Below are positions 44,444-55,600 of a stretch of 64,000 nucleotides of DNA, piece after piece. Both the position numbers and the translations under genes were made by a program. The stretch comes from Branchiostoma lanceolatum (Eukaryota > Chordata > Leptocardii > Amphioxiformes > Branchiostomatidae). The notes below the pieces were generated by a model. The model had not been told where the DNA came from. It worked only from the letters and a program-made list of their open reading frames with translations, and searched no databases. The stretch spans positions 26,980,974 through 27,044,973 of the forward strand of contig NC_089724.1 of the NCBI RefSeq assembly GCF_035083965.1, read 5' to 3'. The first letter of the stretch is position 1; every line of letters starts with the position of its first letter.

Positions 44444-47400
44444 CTAAGAGTAGTCTCTCCTGACAGTTATGATGGGCGGCCGGCCGCTTGCAGGCATCTT
44501 GTACCTCTCCTCACGTCTGAGCCGACACATCACGTCCTGGACGTCACGAGGCCAGCGGTACAGGACGGTGTTACGTAGCCACCGAGGGCACGTGTCCCTG
44601 GGGTACCCTATAGGGCAAAAAACAAAAATAGACAATCAAACTAGAGTTAAGTATTTGTGCTACATATACTTCAGGTTTGCTATGTTAGTTTAGCGATTAC
44701 TCGGTATTTTTATAAATATTAATTGGTATTGAATTTTGCTTTTTATTTGAGTTCAATGTGTGATAGTTGTGTGCCGATTTGTTAAAAATAGAGAGAACGC
44801 TAGCGACCAAAAAAAACACCCCTCCCGATAAAATGGCATGGCGACCCTGTGACGTCACAATTCAAGATGGCAGCCACCACACATGCCAACGGATCCAACA
44901 ATGGTTTTGCTACGCAAACCTATAAAAACTCTATTGCGCAACAGATGTAACGGATACAATGTATGAAAAATAACTAAACAGTACGTTCCATACAATGAGT
45001 CTAATATCTACGCTACGCTATAAGCCCCTGTCACACTTGTGCGTATATACAAGCCCGCATGAGTTGCATATTAACATGTTTTGGGTTTAGGTTAAGTTTG
45101 CAGCCGAAGAAGTTATTCATTTGGTTTGATAACCAGACTGCACAACGATGGGTCAAAGTAGAAAACAACTTCCTCCCCGCAAAAGTTACTTAAACCAAAT
45201 AGAAATGTTGCTGCGGAACTCATGCGCACTTGAATTTACGCACAAGTGTGACAGGGCCCTTACCGTCGAAGAGGACTGGGATGACTTTGTAGTTTATACA
45301 CTTGTTCTCCAGGTAGACGGTCTGCATGGCCCTGTTGATGTACCGGGTGTTCAGGCCGTGGTCGTCGTCTTCCCCCGGCCCGCTACCGTCCACATCGCGC
45401 CGGTACTTCTTACTGCACACCACGATGATGAAGTCCGACTGTACGTGCAGGGACGAGAAAAATCAACAGGACTATGTCCTTTATACAACGTCATTGTGTA
45501 CCTCATTTGTCATATATTAAAAACGATCTACGACAAAACGATAAACGTAAAAACGATCGATCTACGACATAGAAAATTATCTGTATCATAATGACTTTGA
45601 CCAACGTGCGGCAATATGTAAGATAAGAATTAGCGCGCAGCCGCGCACCCATTAGAAATAGAGAAAGGGAGATACAAAAAGCTACCGGTCCAGGACAGAA
45701 CATGTAAACAGTGTGCAACGAAAGTAGTGGAAAATGAAATACATTTTATATGCGAATGTCCCGAATTTGAAGCCGAAAGAAACAGATTATTCATGAAAGT
45801 ATCCGAAATCTCCAAAAACTTTTCTAGATTAAGAAATACACAGAAACTCAAATTACTTTTAAGATCTTCCAACGCACTCATCATTGAAAGTGTGGGACTT
45901 TTTATTTTCCACTGCTTCCAGAGAAGAAATCAAACCCCGCATTAGTACCGTAGATATAGAAACTTACTGTAGAATAGCAATATAGAATGATTTTGTAGTA
46001 CATGTATACCTTTTGGTTTACCTTACATTGTATTTCGACACTGTTGTCAACATGCAATTAGCCTACGGGCATGAATTTGCAATAAACTATTTGAATTTAT
46101 ATTCATTTATTCTGTGTTAAAGGTACGGACCAGAAAAATACCTAACGGATATACATAATTTTGAAGTTCGTAGAGCAGTCACCAAGATAAGAATATGTAG
46201 TTATAGATTAAATGCGGAAATCGGAAGATACTATAAAATTCCCCGTCACCAGAGGTTTTTTCCATTTTGTCCAAATGAAATTGAAGATGAACAACACATA
46301 GATTGTCATCGATATCATGATAAGCGCTCAAAGCTGTTCAACCTTCTTTCCGCTTGCTCAACAGAATTTGATACATACCGTTCTGTAGATAAATTCAAAT
46401 ACATTCTAGAAGGAGACAACCCTTACTGTGTACAAATAGATAAATATATCAAAGAATGTTTAGATCTCAGAACTAGTAGTGTAAGTGATAGTTTAAACTC
46501 GGCATGTTGAAGTATTCATATACTTGTTATACTTGTACGTAGGTTAATCATTTTGTATCCTATTGTTGTTTGCATGTACATGCATAGTTGTAGAAGACCA
46601 TGCGAAAGTCGCTGCGCTTTTGTCGTGTCGATTAAGATTTTCGTATATTTCACGTGAAATTTATTTAGTTTGTCTGGCTTTCGTTATCACAGTTCTTACG
46701 AACCAAGAAACAAGGAACCGGGTCTTAACCTTGCACAAATGGATCTACACATGTATATACAGTCATGCAGCTAATGATGCAACACGTACCCACATACCAA
46801 ATATCATCGTAGTCGATTCAACGGTTCTTGAGTTATACTGACTACAAAAATCCGGGAACAAAAGCACACGCACAGACAGACACACAGGCACACCCAAAGC
46901 TATAACTCCATTTTTAATGGAGATGATATAGATATCCCCATAATAACAATTCTGAACCATGATAAAAGAAAATGACACGACTGAATCTCACTGACGTTCT
47001 CAACTTTATCCTCCAGCCACCCGATCTTGTCCATTGCCGCGAAATGGCGCTGGAACTTGTCCACGTCCACGACGTAGCCTTGATCGGAGAGGAGGTACGC
47101 CATTTTGAGAACCTCTTTCATGTGGTCCCGATTGTCATCGGAATAAGTAATGAAGACCCTCTCCTTTGTAGGTGCTGTGGCTTTAAGGGGAATATGAAAT
47201 ATTGGGTACTGAATACAGAATACAAAAATAACTTGACAACAGCAACTAACACTCATCTAAAAATATTCACTAATGCTTATAATATTCACATTTCCTACCT
47301 GGGGCCCTGCCGGTCGAAAATTATGATATGAAAGACAACAAAAAACCAAAAAGAGCTAAACGTTTTTGAAGAGTATAGTTTTTGCATATCTATTGATATA

Positions 47401-48132
47401 CACTGCAATTTTTTTGGGTTATGAAAACAGTCCGACCGGGCCCCGGTTCGGAAATTTGATTCTAACATTACATTGTACCTGTATATGTAACGCCGTGGTT
47501 GCCGAATAACATTTAATCATCGTCATCAAAGTCTACAAAGTTAGGAAGACCGCAAATTCTTCTATAGTACCATGTAAAGCCACTAGGTGGGCCTAGATGA
47601 CCTACATACCAATGGAATACCAGAAGGGGCATGGATGACCCACATTCCACCATTCCACGACCTGAGGTCACGGGGGGGGGGGGGGGGGGGCTAACATCCA
47701 AACATACCAGAGATTACAAATGCCTGTGGCCAAATTCCTATGCAATTTCTAGAATTCTTGCAAACTGCACACAATACTATACCATTAGGCTCGCCCCTGG
47801 GGCGCCGCCAAAAACATACTAACAGTGCGGAAAGGAAAGGATATCAGCGCGGAAAAGAAGACGATCTTTAATAGCGAAGAAAACAATAACGTCCCTAGTC
47901 CCTGGTTAAAAGCATAATCAAACGTATCGTTACCAGGTCTTTGCACAGAGCGCGGTGGGCTGGCATGTACTGGAGGCTGTTCGTTTGGCCCTGTGCCAGG
48001 GAAAACAAAGTCTGGGAAGGTGTAGTGCCATTGCCACCCGCCAGGGGGCGCGCATGGATGGTACACTAAACCCTGCTGCAGGTGGTGGGGAAGTGGCCAG
48101 GGGTTCAAGCCTGTGGTTCCTGCAGTCGCCAT
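44444..48132 (-). CDS. Short SEFIR-domain protein, TRAF3IP2/Act1-like paralogue
   Basis: Minus-strand exons 48132-47934, 47174-46996, 45438-45264 and 44607-44444 join in frame to 238 aa. The first encodes a 66-residue Pro/His-rich segment from ATG 48132 (purine at -3, G at +4; in-frame TGA just upstream). The other three encode a SEFIR domain: RVFITYSDD, helix residues through DKIGWLED, then IIVVCSKKYRRDV, HGLNTRYINRAMQTVYLE, VIPVLFD and CPRWLRNTVLYRWP. SEFIR domains pair IL-17 receptors with Act1. The SEFIR exons match those of the neighbouring death-domain/SEFIR gene in phase and nearly in length (179/175/164 against 176/172/164 bp), so the genes are tandem duplicates. This copy lacks a visible death domain. 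The first exon is the least certain part; further upstream exons are possible. Confidence 0.75.
45021..45262. mobile_element. GGGCCCTGTCACAC-type MITE, copy 4, abutting a splice donor
   Basis: TAA and TTA flanks with full ends (GCCCCTGTCACACTTGTGCG; CACAAGTGTGACAGGGCCC). On the minus strand its flanking TAA directly follows the last bases of exon 45438-45264 of the short SEFIR gene and makes the GTAAGG donor. Confidence 0.88.
45590..46105 (+). mobile_element. LINE 3' end fragment
   Basis: Encodes a decayed LINE C-terminus (ICKIRISA, then ENEIHFICECPEFEAERN), followed by CCTACGGGCATGAATTTG and CAATAAAC. Lies in an intron of the short SEFIR gene, opposite to its strand. Confidence 0.8.
46118..46560 (+). 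mobile_element. LINE 3' end fragment
   Basis: A frame with NFEVRRAVTKIRICSYRLN, PFCPNEIEDEQH and KYIKECLDLR up to the TGA at 46508-46510 is the LINE C-terminal zinc region. It directly follows the fragment at 45590-46105. Confidence 0.8.
46775..46935 (-). repeat. Dispersed repeat (reverse of 12955-13190)
   Basis: ACCAAATATCATCGTAGTCG, GGTTCTTGAGTTATACTGAC, a CACAGACAGACACACAGG tract and CTCCATTTTTAATGGAGAT. Confidence 0.65.
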
Positions 48133-50001
48133 TCTTAATCAGTAAAATACTAATCCCTGTAAAATATAAAACAAAGATGACATTAGACAATAAAACGATG
48201 GAAATATAGGTCGTAAGGTAGGCTTATTTACCTCGCCAGGGACCGGGAAGGGGGCAATATATATTTGTATATATTTACGTTGGTGAAGGTTGGACCATTC
48301 CAAGTAAACAAAATCAAGACTACACACATGTGATTTCCTTGAGCTTGATCGGAACTTACACCTGGCGTAAGATGAGGAATGTTGGACGTTCAGAAAAGAC
48401 CATTGGTATCGCTGGAAACGTTTTGAAATATAACCTCCATATGTTGCCCGGATCAATTTTCCTGTAAGCTGAATAACGCGTGAAATACAAATTTTGACAT
48501 TAAAAAATGACAAATGTATCAAAATGAAGTCTGCTGTGATTCTATGGAGCGCACAAGAACATTTGAGACAATCATGAGACCCAACACAAATTCCTCCGTA
48601 GATACGTCATTCATAACTTAAGAGAACAAACAAACGCCTCAGACCCCTAGGACAGTTTCATTCACAAGGAAAACTAACGTCCAATTATCAATACGAAAAA
48701 AAAAACGTTACACCTGTAAAACCTCGGCAGAACAAAGAAAGTACCATTTCATTCTATTAACTTGAAGATAATTGAATTGACCGGTGAAAAACAACTGCGT
48801 AACAACACCTGAAGACGGGGAATCCCCGTGACGTTACTGTCACGCCCCGCTATCATGTAGCATATTTAAAAGCATATACTAATGCAGCGTTTAAATGTGC
48901 ATTTGATGACCATACATGTAGCTTCATAATATACAATACACTTTTTCGCAAAACTAAGAAATCAACAAACTGAACACAGTACACCTGCACAAAGTTACAA
49001 GCAACTTTCGAAACCTTTCGAGTTGAACTTCTGCTTTCTGAGGTCTGGACGCCATTTTCTTTTTCGCTCCCATTTGAAACTTCACCAAGGCCCATTGCAA
49101 TCTCCATACACTGCATTCAAACTTCGGTATACCCTTTCCCCTTGTCATGTGGTGCTTATGAAAATTTGATCAAAACTATATCATGTATGGTCACTCCAAA
49201 GTTGTGCAAATATGCTTACCTTCGCGCTAGTCAGTTTGTCAACTCAGACCTTGCCCACGTCCAGAGAAAGGTAGTTCATTGAACTGGAGCGGGGGGTTCT
49301 CGGAAAGTCTATGACGTCCGATCAGCCTATTGGCTAACGGATGCATAAAGACCTTTATGGTAGCACAGCAAAAGCGTTGTGTAGATATCAAAGAGTTTGT
49401 ATATTGATGCAACATCAACTTGGGAGTCTTTGTATTGTTCTTAGGAACATTAACGTGGTGTTCAGTACGTCTATGCCCTACAATTGTGCCGGTGTACCAT
49501 ATTTTATGGGCCCCCATGGTAATTTGGCCCTCCGGCCCCCTCCACATCTGCTTGGAATCTGCGTGACCTCAAAACTACGAAGACCCACAGCGACATAAAC
49601 AATCCTGTGTTGAAAATACATCTATTAGATATACGTACATTAAGTTAAGCTAAGTGTTACGAATATCAGCTACATGTAACTGCCGTAAAACTGAACCTAG
49701 GCCGATGGACACCTGTCTAATTTGTTTGGACCATTCCATTGGAACCCCCTGGAGGGGGGAAGAGCAAGTTGTTTCTATTTTGTGTGACCTCCTTTTCATC
49801 AGTTTGCATCATTTTATAACTTTTTTTTCATGGATCCTTTTGGGGTTAATAGTGTTGGCTTTAATACAGGATAATCCACATTTCTGGGTCGTCAAACTCA
49901 AACACGATAGCCATTTCACGATGACCTTTTATTGCATTAAAGCTGTCAAAGATCTCGTCTCCACAATTAAGTGACCCATTCGAGCTACCACAATAGCCTG
50001 T
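48133..50001. other. Spacer upstream of the short SEFIR gene, possible leader exons
   Basis: A candidate minus-strand leader lies near 48992-49150 (ATG-rich, ends CAG|GTGTAC), but its phases do not join the 48132 exon in an open frame. An acceptor (TTTTACAG) stands near 48163. No other gene seen; the coding spans here look random. Confidence 0.3.
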
Positions 50002-50124
50002 TACGCCAAAATAGTTACTCAAGCAACTGGATAAAATTTTGAAAAAATCTTGAAAATTTTATCCAGTGGCTTAAGTAACTATTTTGGCGTATCTTACTAC
50101 CTGGATGTCTAACCTTCATCAACG
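50002..50124. mobile_element. Inverted-repeat element related to 1646-1843
   Basis: Arms TACGCCAAAATAGTTACTCA and AGTAACTATTTTGGCGTA, each with AACTGGATAAAATTTT or its complement, followed by the same CCTGGATGTCTAACCTTC tail as at 1.8 kb. Confidence 0.8.
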
Positions 50125-51618
50125 GACAATACCCTGTGTTTACACAAGCTCTCGGCCGGGGGTTAATGACCCCCACCCCACTAGGGGGCGGTTACAGTCG
50201 GGTCGGAAAGTTTCCCAATTGCCAGCAAAATGTGTTCTGTTTTCAAAACATCATATCATCAAGGTTTGCTATCAAAGAAAATTTATTTCAAATGAAAATG
50301 CCTTAATTTGTAACACTGATAGATATCCAACCTTCTCTCAGAGTGGATGCCTAAGACAATCGAAAAATTAATATGCTATCAAAATTATCATATTTTACTA
50401 TCTATCTTCATCTTTAATATAAACGTACCTGCGACCCTTACAATGGATTAATTACACATACATGTATACGATATCAGTTGCACCCAAAAAGTAGAAATCA
50501 CATGTATTGCATCTTAAATCCCCTTTCACTTAAAATATATCGGCTATACGACTGCTGAGAAATAAAGTTTTATTTTCTACTTTTTGTTGTGTTTTAAATC
50601 ATACTTTGTTTTTATGCATTGTGCATCACATTTCAATCATAAAACCAAGGGTCACACAAATCAAGCATTGGCTATCAACGGTCACTGTCTGATAGAAAGG
50701 GGGCCTTAATGAAATTATCCTGAAAACACATTACAGAATTTCTTGCTTGCTCAATCTCATTAAAATATATACAGCTACAACACCATGATTCTATGAATAA
50801 CAGTATACAAAACATATTTTTACCTCAGTCTAGAAAACTCACAAGCCAGCTTACATCAGAACATGAGTTCATACGTTTACCACAATACATAAATAGATAT
50901 GTACAGCAAAACTGATACATGTATACTTCTTGCAATATCCCATAGTACACATATACACACTAAAACTTACGGTACCATAGTACACAATACATACACTCTT
51001 AAAAACTTACTATATTTATGAGATGCAAGATACTTGTTTTGATACATAAAACTAAGCAAGAATCTATGTCAACATACACTGTATATTATTCTACATATAT
51101 TTCATATACGTAGTGAAGATATGATCATAGGCACCTTTCTAGTCATACATCTACAACATATACATGTATATTGAATATGACATGTGTATTCCGTGTCGCC
51201 CAAGGTACCATCTCGACCGCGGGTAGGAATACACCGTGTTGCATTTTATTTATGTCATACCCACCCGACAAAACACACATTTCAATGCAAAATGCACCAA
51301 AAGTGTATCCTCGGACATAAAATTACAACAACATTGATTCCAGTGTCCGAATCCGATATTTGAATTTTCAACAGTGGCGCAACCGGCACACACAAAGCAC
51401 ATTCTGATGAATCGGTGGAAGCCCGGGCAATACAGTAAAATATAGTCCGGAACACCATTATCCAATCAAAATCCATCTTAATCATGTGACCAACAGGAGT
51501 CTACCTGATTGGCTGAATACAGGCCAATGAGAAGTAGATTTTGAATACTCAGTAACTCAAATAATTATGAAAGAAGTTGGAAAATGTAAATAAGATCTTT
51601 ATATGGACCATGTAATAT
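50125..51618. other. AT-rich spacer with no assigned content
   Basis: Rich in TACATGTA and ACATATA stretches. No exon with conserved features, no repeat copy recognised. Confidence 0.4.
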
Positions 51619-51969
51619 GTATCATCATCATCATCATATCGGGCAGCTTGCCCGGACTAGGGTTGCTCTTTCCCTCCAGGCAACACGGTCCGCCATAAGT
51701 TGGTCTAGATGTTCAGACCTCGCTCCTACATCCCCAGCAAGTTGGTCTATGTAGGTCCTTTGGGGTCGCCCGACAGAGCAATGCCCATGAGTTGGCGCCC
51801 AGAGTAGGAGTTCGCTTACTAGCTCTTCTTTGTTTCTGTAGCTGTGTCCTGCAAACCGTACCCTTCTCTCTCGTATGGTTGACAATAGGGATGGTAATAT
51901 TATCTTTTTTAAAATGATATTCAAAAGACTTGTTTTGAAAGGCCTGCTATGCACCAGTTTGTACAACAA
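51619..51969 (-). mobile_element. RTE-type LINE 3' end fragment
   Basis: Minus-strand frame reading RRVRFAGHSYRNKEELVSEL, WAPTHG, GRPQRTYIDQLAGD and LMADRVAWRERA, which is the typical C-terminus of RTE-clade reverse transcriptase proteins, ending at a (ATG)n tail at 51619. Different family from the LINE at 33211. Confidence 0.8.
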
Positions 51970-52077
51970 TAAGTAACATAAAGAAAGTCAGGCAATTGAT
52001 GAATAAGAATTTCACAACTTCAACCTTACAAATGGTGAAGCCTCCCAATTTGACCTACATGTAGGCCACTACTTAAC

Positions 52078-52276
52078 TACTGTAAATGCATTTAAGTTTG
52101 CGTGGTTTTTATTTCGCGGTAGGGAGAAAATGGAGTGTCCGCTGTGGTTTTAAGTTCACGTTTGAAACAATAGTAGCGCTACAGTCATAGGTGGGCAAAA
52201 TGTTTTGCAGTGGTTTTAAGTTCGCGGCGAAAACGGTGAACATAAAACCATCGCAAACATTTCTGAATTTACTGTA
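52078..52276. mobile_element. TACTGTAAAT-type MITE, copy 2
   Basis: Begins TACTGTAAATGCATTTAAG and contains CGTGGTTTTTATTTCGCG and TGGTTTTAAGTTCGCGGCG, ending ATTTACTGTA. Confidence 0.8.
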
Positions 52277-52628
52277 CCTTATGTCCTCAAAACCTCTTAG
52301 TTTTGAGCCTTGCACAACACAAGTGCCCTTACAAGAGTGGTGGGTAAGGTGAATGATATTCAACACAGCACGGCCAATGTACCCTACAAAAGCACAGTGC
52401 TCAGACTCATACCAGTAGCATGCAAAATTGGTATTCAGAATACATGCAGCTAGCCTGGGATTCAAACCACCAACCTTGTTGTCCAGGGGCTAGATTGCTA
52501 ACCGCTACACCAAAACACATCCAACCTTGTGACCAGGGGCAAAATTGCTAACCACTACACATTATAAGGGTATGTATGGGGGTTATGTGTGGTCAGCATT
52601 CTGCCTGGTGCAGGGGTATGTATGGGGA

Positions 52629-55600
52629 TCATGTGTGGTCAGGGTTTCTCCGTATGCAGGGTGGTTTCCCGATGGCTGGCGTGACGAAGCGTTCGCGTCG
52701 TCGCAGCCTGGCCATGATGTCCTGTATGTCCTTGGGCCAGTAGAAGATGGTGGTGTTGTGGAGCCATCTTGGAACGCATTCTCGCGAAAAACCTGCAAAC
52801 AAATTTGCCAGTTTTATTGTACGTTAACAATGACATATGACATATCACAGTATGGTTTCAGTTTCAAAGTACCAAGAATTACATGTAATAATACTATACA
52901 CATTTCAATGAAATTTGAATTGCGAGAATTATACATTTTAAGCTTTGAGAGAATATAATAAACAAACATCCAGCCAACTTGAGAAAATAGAACCTCCTTT
53001 ATAAGGTTAATACATTGCTAGTTGAGATCCTAGTTCAAGTTCCAGACGGAAACACAAAGTACAGACAGTTTCTCATACATCAGAATAAATACCATAATTC
53101 ATGTGTGACAAAAGTCCATTCCAAGTCACATTGAGGGTTTTTCAAATAGTATTTGTAATAATTTTGAATTAGTTTCCACAGATGAATATCTAAGTCACAA
53201 TAATTCTAAACCTTTAAAAAAATTCAATATACTGCAGATCACTTTAATATAGCGGCAGGAAAATATAGCAGCTGGGGGAAAATGGAGTAGGTCACGGCAC
53301 TTAATTTTAACAGTGGGAACAAACATTACTGTCTCAAATATAAGTCATCAAATATTTGCGATGATGAAATTTTAGCTGTTGATTAGTGACCGTTAAATCA
53401 GCCAAAATTAAGTTACACTTAACAAATCAGGAATTACAGTATTTGAACATATTTGAATATTGAATATTGAACTACTGTAATTCACTTTATCTTCACGGTA
53501 GCAAAATTTCACGGTTTAAGGAAAATTGACATTTTCACTGAACTATAACTTCACCGTGGCGGCAAGTGATTTACATGTGTGAAGGAATCATAGATAATTA
53601 CAACAGGTTTTTCACGGTGATGATAAGTTCACGGTACAGAGGTGAACATAAAGCTACAGTGAAAGAAACAAGAATTACAGTATTTAGGAGACATTTTGAA
53701 AGAGCAAACACAATGACGTACCATCAAAGAGGATGGGGATGAAGCGATAGTTGCAGGCCCTGTTGTCCAGGTACTCAGTCTGGAGGGACCTGTGGATGTA
53801 GAGAGTGTTCAGTCCTGCCTCACTAGTACCGTCGCTCTCCTTCTCCACGTCTGCCATGTACTGCGGACTGCAGATGATGATCACAAACGCTGCCTGGGAA
53901 GGGAAAAATATGACCTGTTATACGTGTACTTGTTGGGTACTGTAAATGCATTTAAGTTTGCATGGTTTTTATTTTGCGCTGAGAAAAAATGGAGTGTTCG
54001 CTGTGGTTTTCAGTTCCCGGCAGCGTTATAGTCACATTCTGTTACAGTATTGGACAAAAATGTTTGCTGTAGTTTTAAGTTCGCAGTGAAACGGTCGCCG
54101 TGAAAAACGCAAAAATAAAGTTACTGCACACATTTCTGCATCAGGAGAGCTATATCATCAAAAATGTAACAGCAAAGGTACCGACAATACGTCAAACATT
54201 AAAACATTCGTTCAGGATTGAATCTTTGGGTGTAATACTTGGGGATTACAACAGTCAGAAAGATTGTCCGCTTGCCAGGTACGATGATGCACTACACAAG
54301 TGATCATGACCTAGCAAGTCTTGCAGAGGCAAGCCTAGGCTTTTAGCTAGGATTTATAGACAAGGGGTCCAAAAGTGGTAATGTAACATGTGTATGTAAT
54401 TACCAGGGAAACATGGGGTCCTCTGTGCATCAAGCTGAAAAATAGGATGTCCAAGTTCTTTGTTATCTTAGTATCATGCGTCCAAAAGACGCATGGACGC
54501 ATGCCTAGCTAAAAGCCTGGGCAAGCCACCCGGTACAAAGCAAGAGATTTTTCTCAATCACCAACCTACCATACCCTCTAGCCAGTTGTGTATTTCCTTG
54601 CAAGCAGTCTCTTAGCTTCCCATATGAGTTTTACTCATCGATAAGCTACTATACAGTTTGCATAATATGTACATGTACATTGTATGTGTACTTCAGTCCT
54701 ACTCACTTTCTTGATTCTGCCATCCAGCCATCCCATCTTGTCGATGCCAGCAAAGTGTCGCGCAAACATGTCCACCTCCACAAAGAACCCTTCCGCAAAC
54801 AGCTTCTTGGCCATGTCTAAGACTCGCATGAGGTGCACCTCGTTGTCTTGGGAGTAGGTGATAAAAATCCTCTCGGACGTTGCTGGAAGAACAGTGGTGT
54901 TTATTCGTTCATTTATTTATTTTCTGTCATTTTTATTGCTCAGCTCAGTGATTAACACTGCTTTGAAGTGGGGCCCTGTGTCATGATTGAATAAAACAAG
55001 TAGCATATACACAGTCAAATACAAACAAAAATTTTAACATATTATAGATAATAACAATAATGGTAAAGATGATTTTCAACCATCAAAACAGTCTCGAACA
55101 TCTTTTCTAATCTAAAGAAAATTGTTCCAAAGTTAACAACACATATCATTTTTCAGATTTTCACGAGATTTAACTGTCAGTGTCAATGCTAGCAATTCAA
55201 TTTGGAGAATACTTAACCTTCTCCCTGCTGCCTATGTAACCAATAGAGAATGCCAAACACTTAAGTATGCTAAAGGTTAATGAAGACCACCAGGCAAACA
55301 GTAAAATCAAGAAGGAATACCTAAACACACAAAAAGGTTTTTATTTATTTATCTATATATCTTAAGGGTACGTAGTCCCTTCAGTTAACTGATTTCCAAG
55401 GGAGCCCTTGAAAATATGAACTGCATTACTTATTAATAAGTAGATTTAGACTTAAAATTTACCTGGTATAGGGTCGGGTGCTATTGGAGGGTAGTTGACA
55501 GACAGAGAGCGGGTACAGTTGACGGCCGGTACTCCGTTCTGCATCACTGCTCCCCCGGGAATTCCCGCCATCAATCCCGGAGCGGCGTTGGGCGGCATGG

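Noticed and set aside
48139-48522. Upstream coding exon for the short SEFIR gene
   Set aside because: The 127-codon frame shows no domain, lacks a donor in the phase needed, and is interrupted relative to the frame of the 48132 exon.
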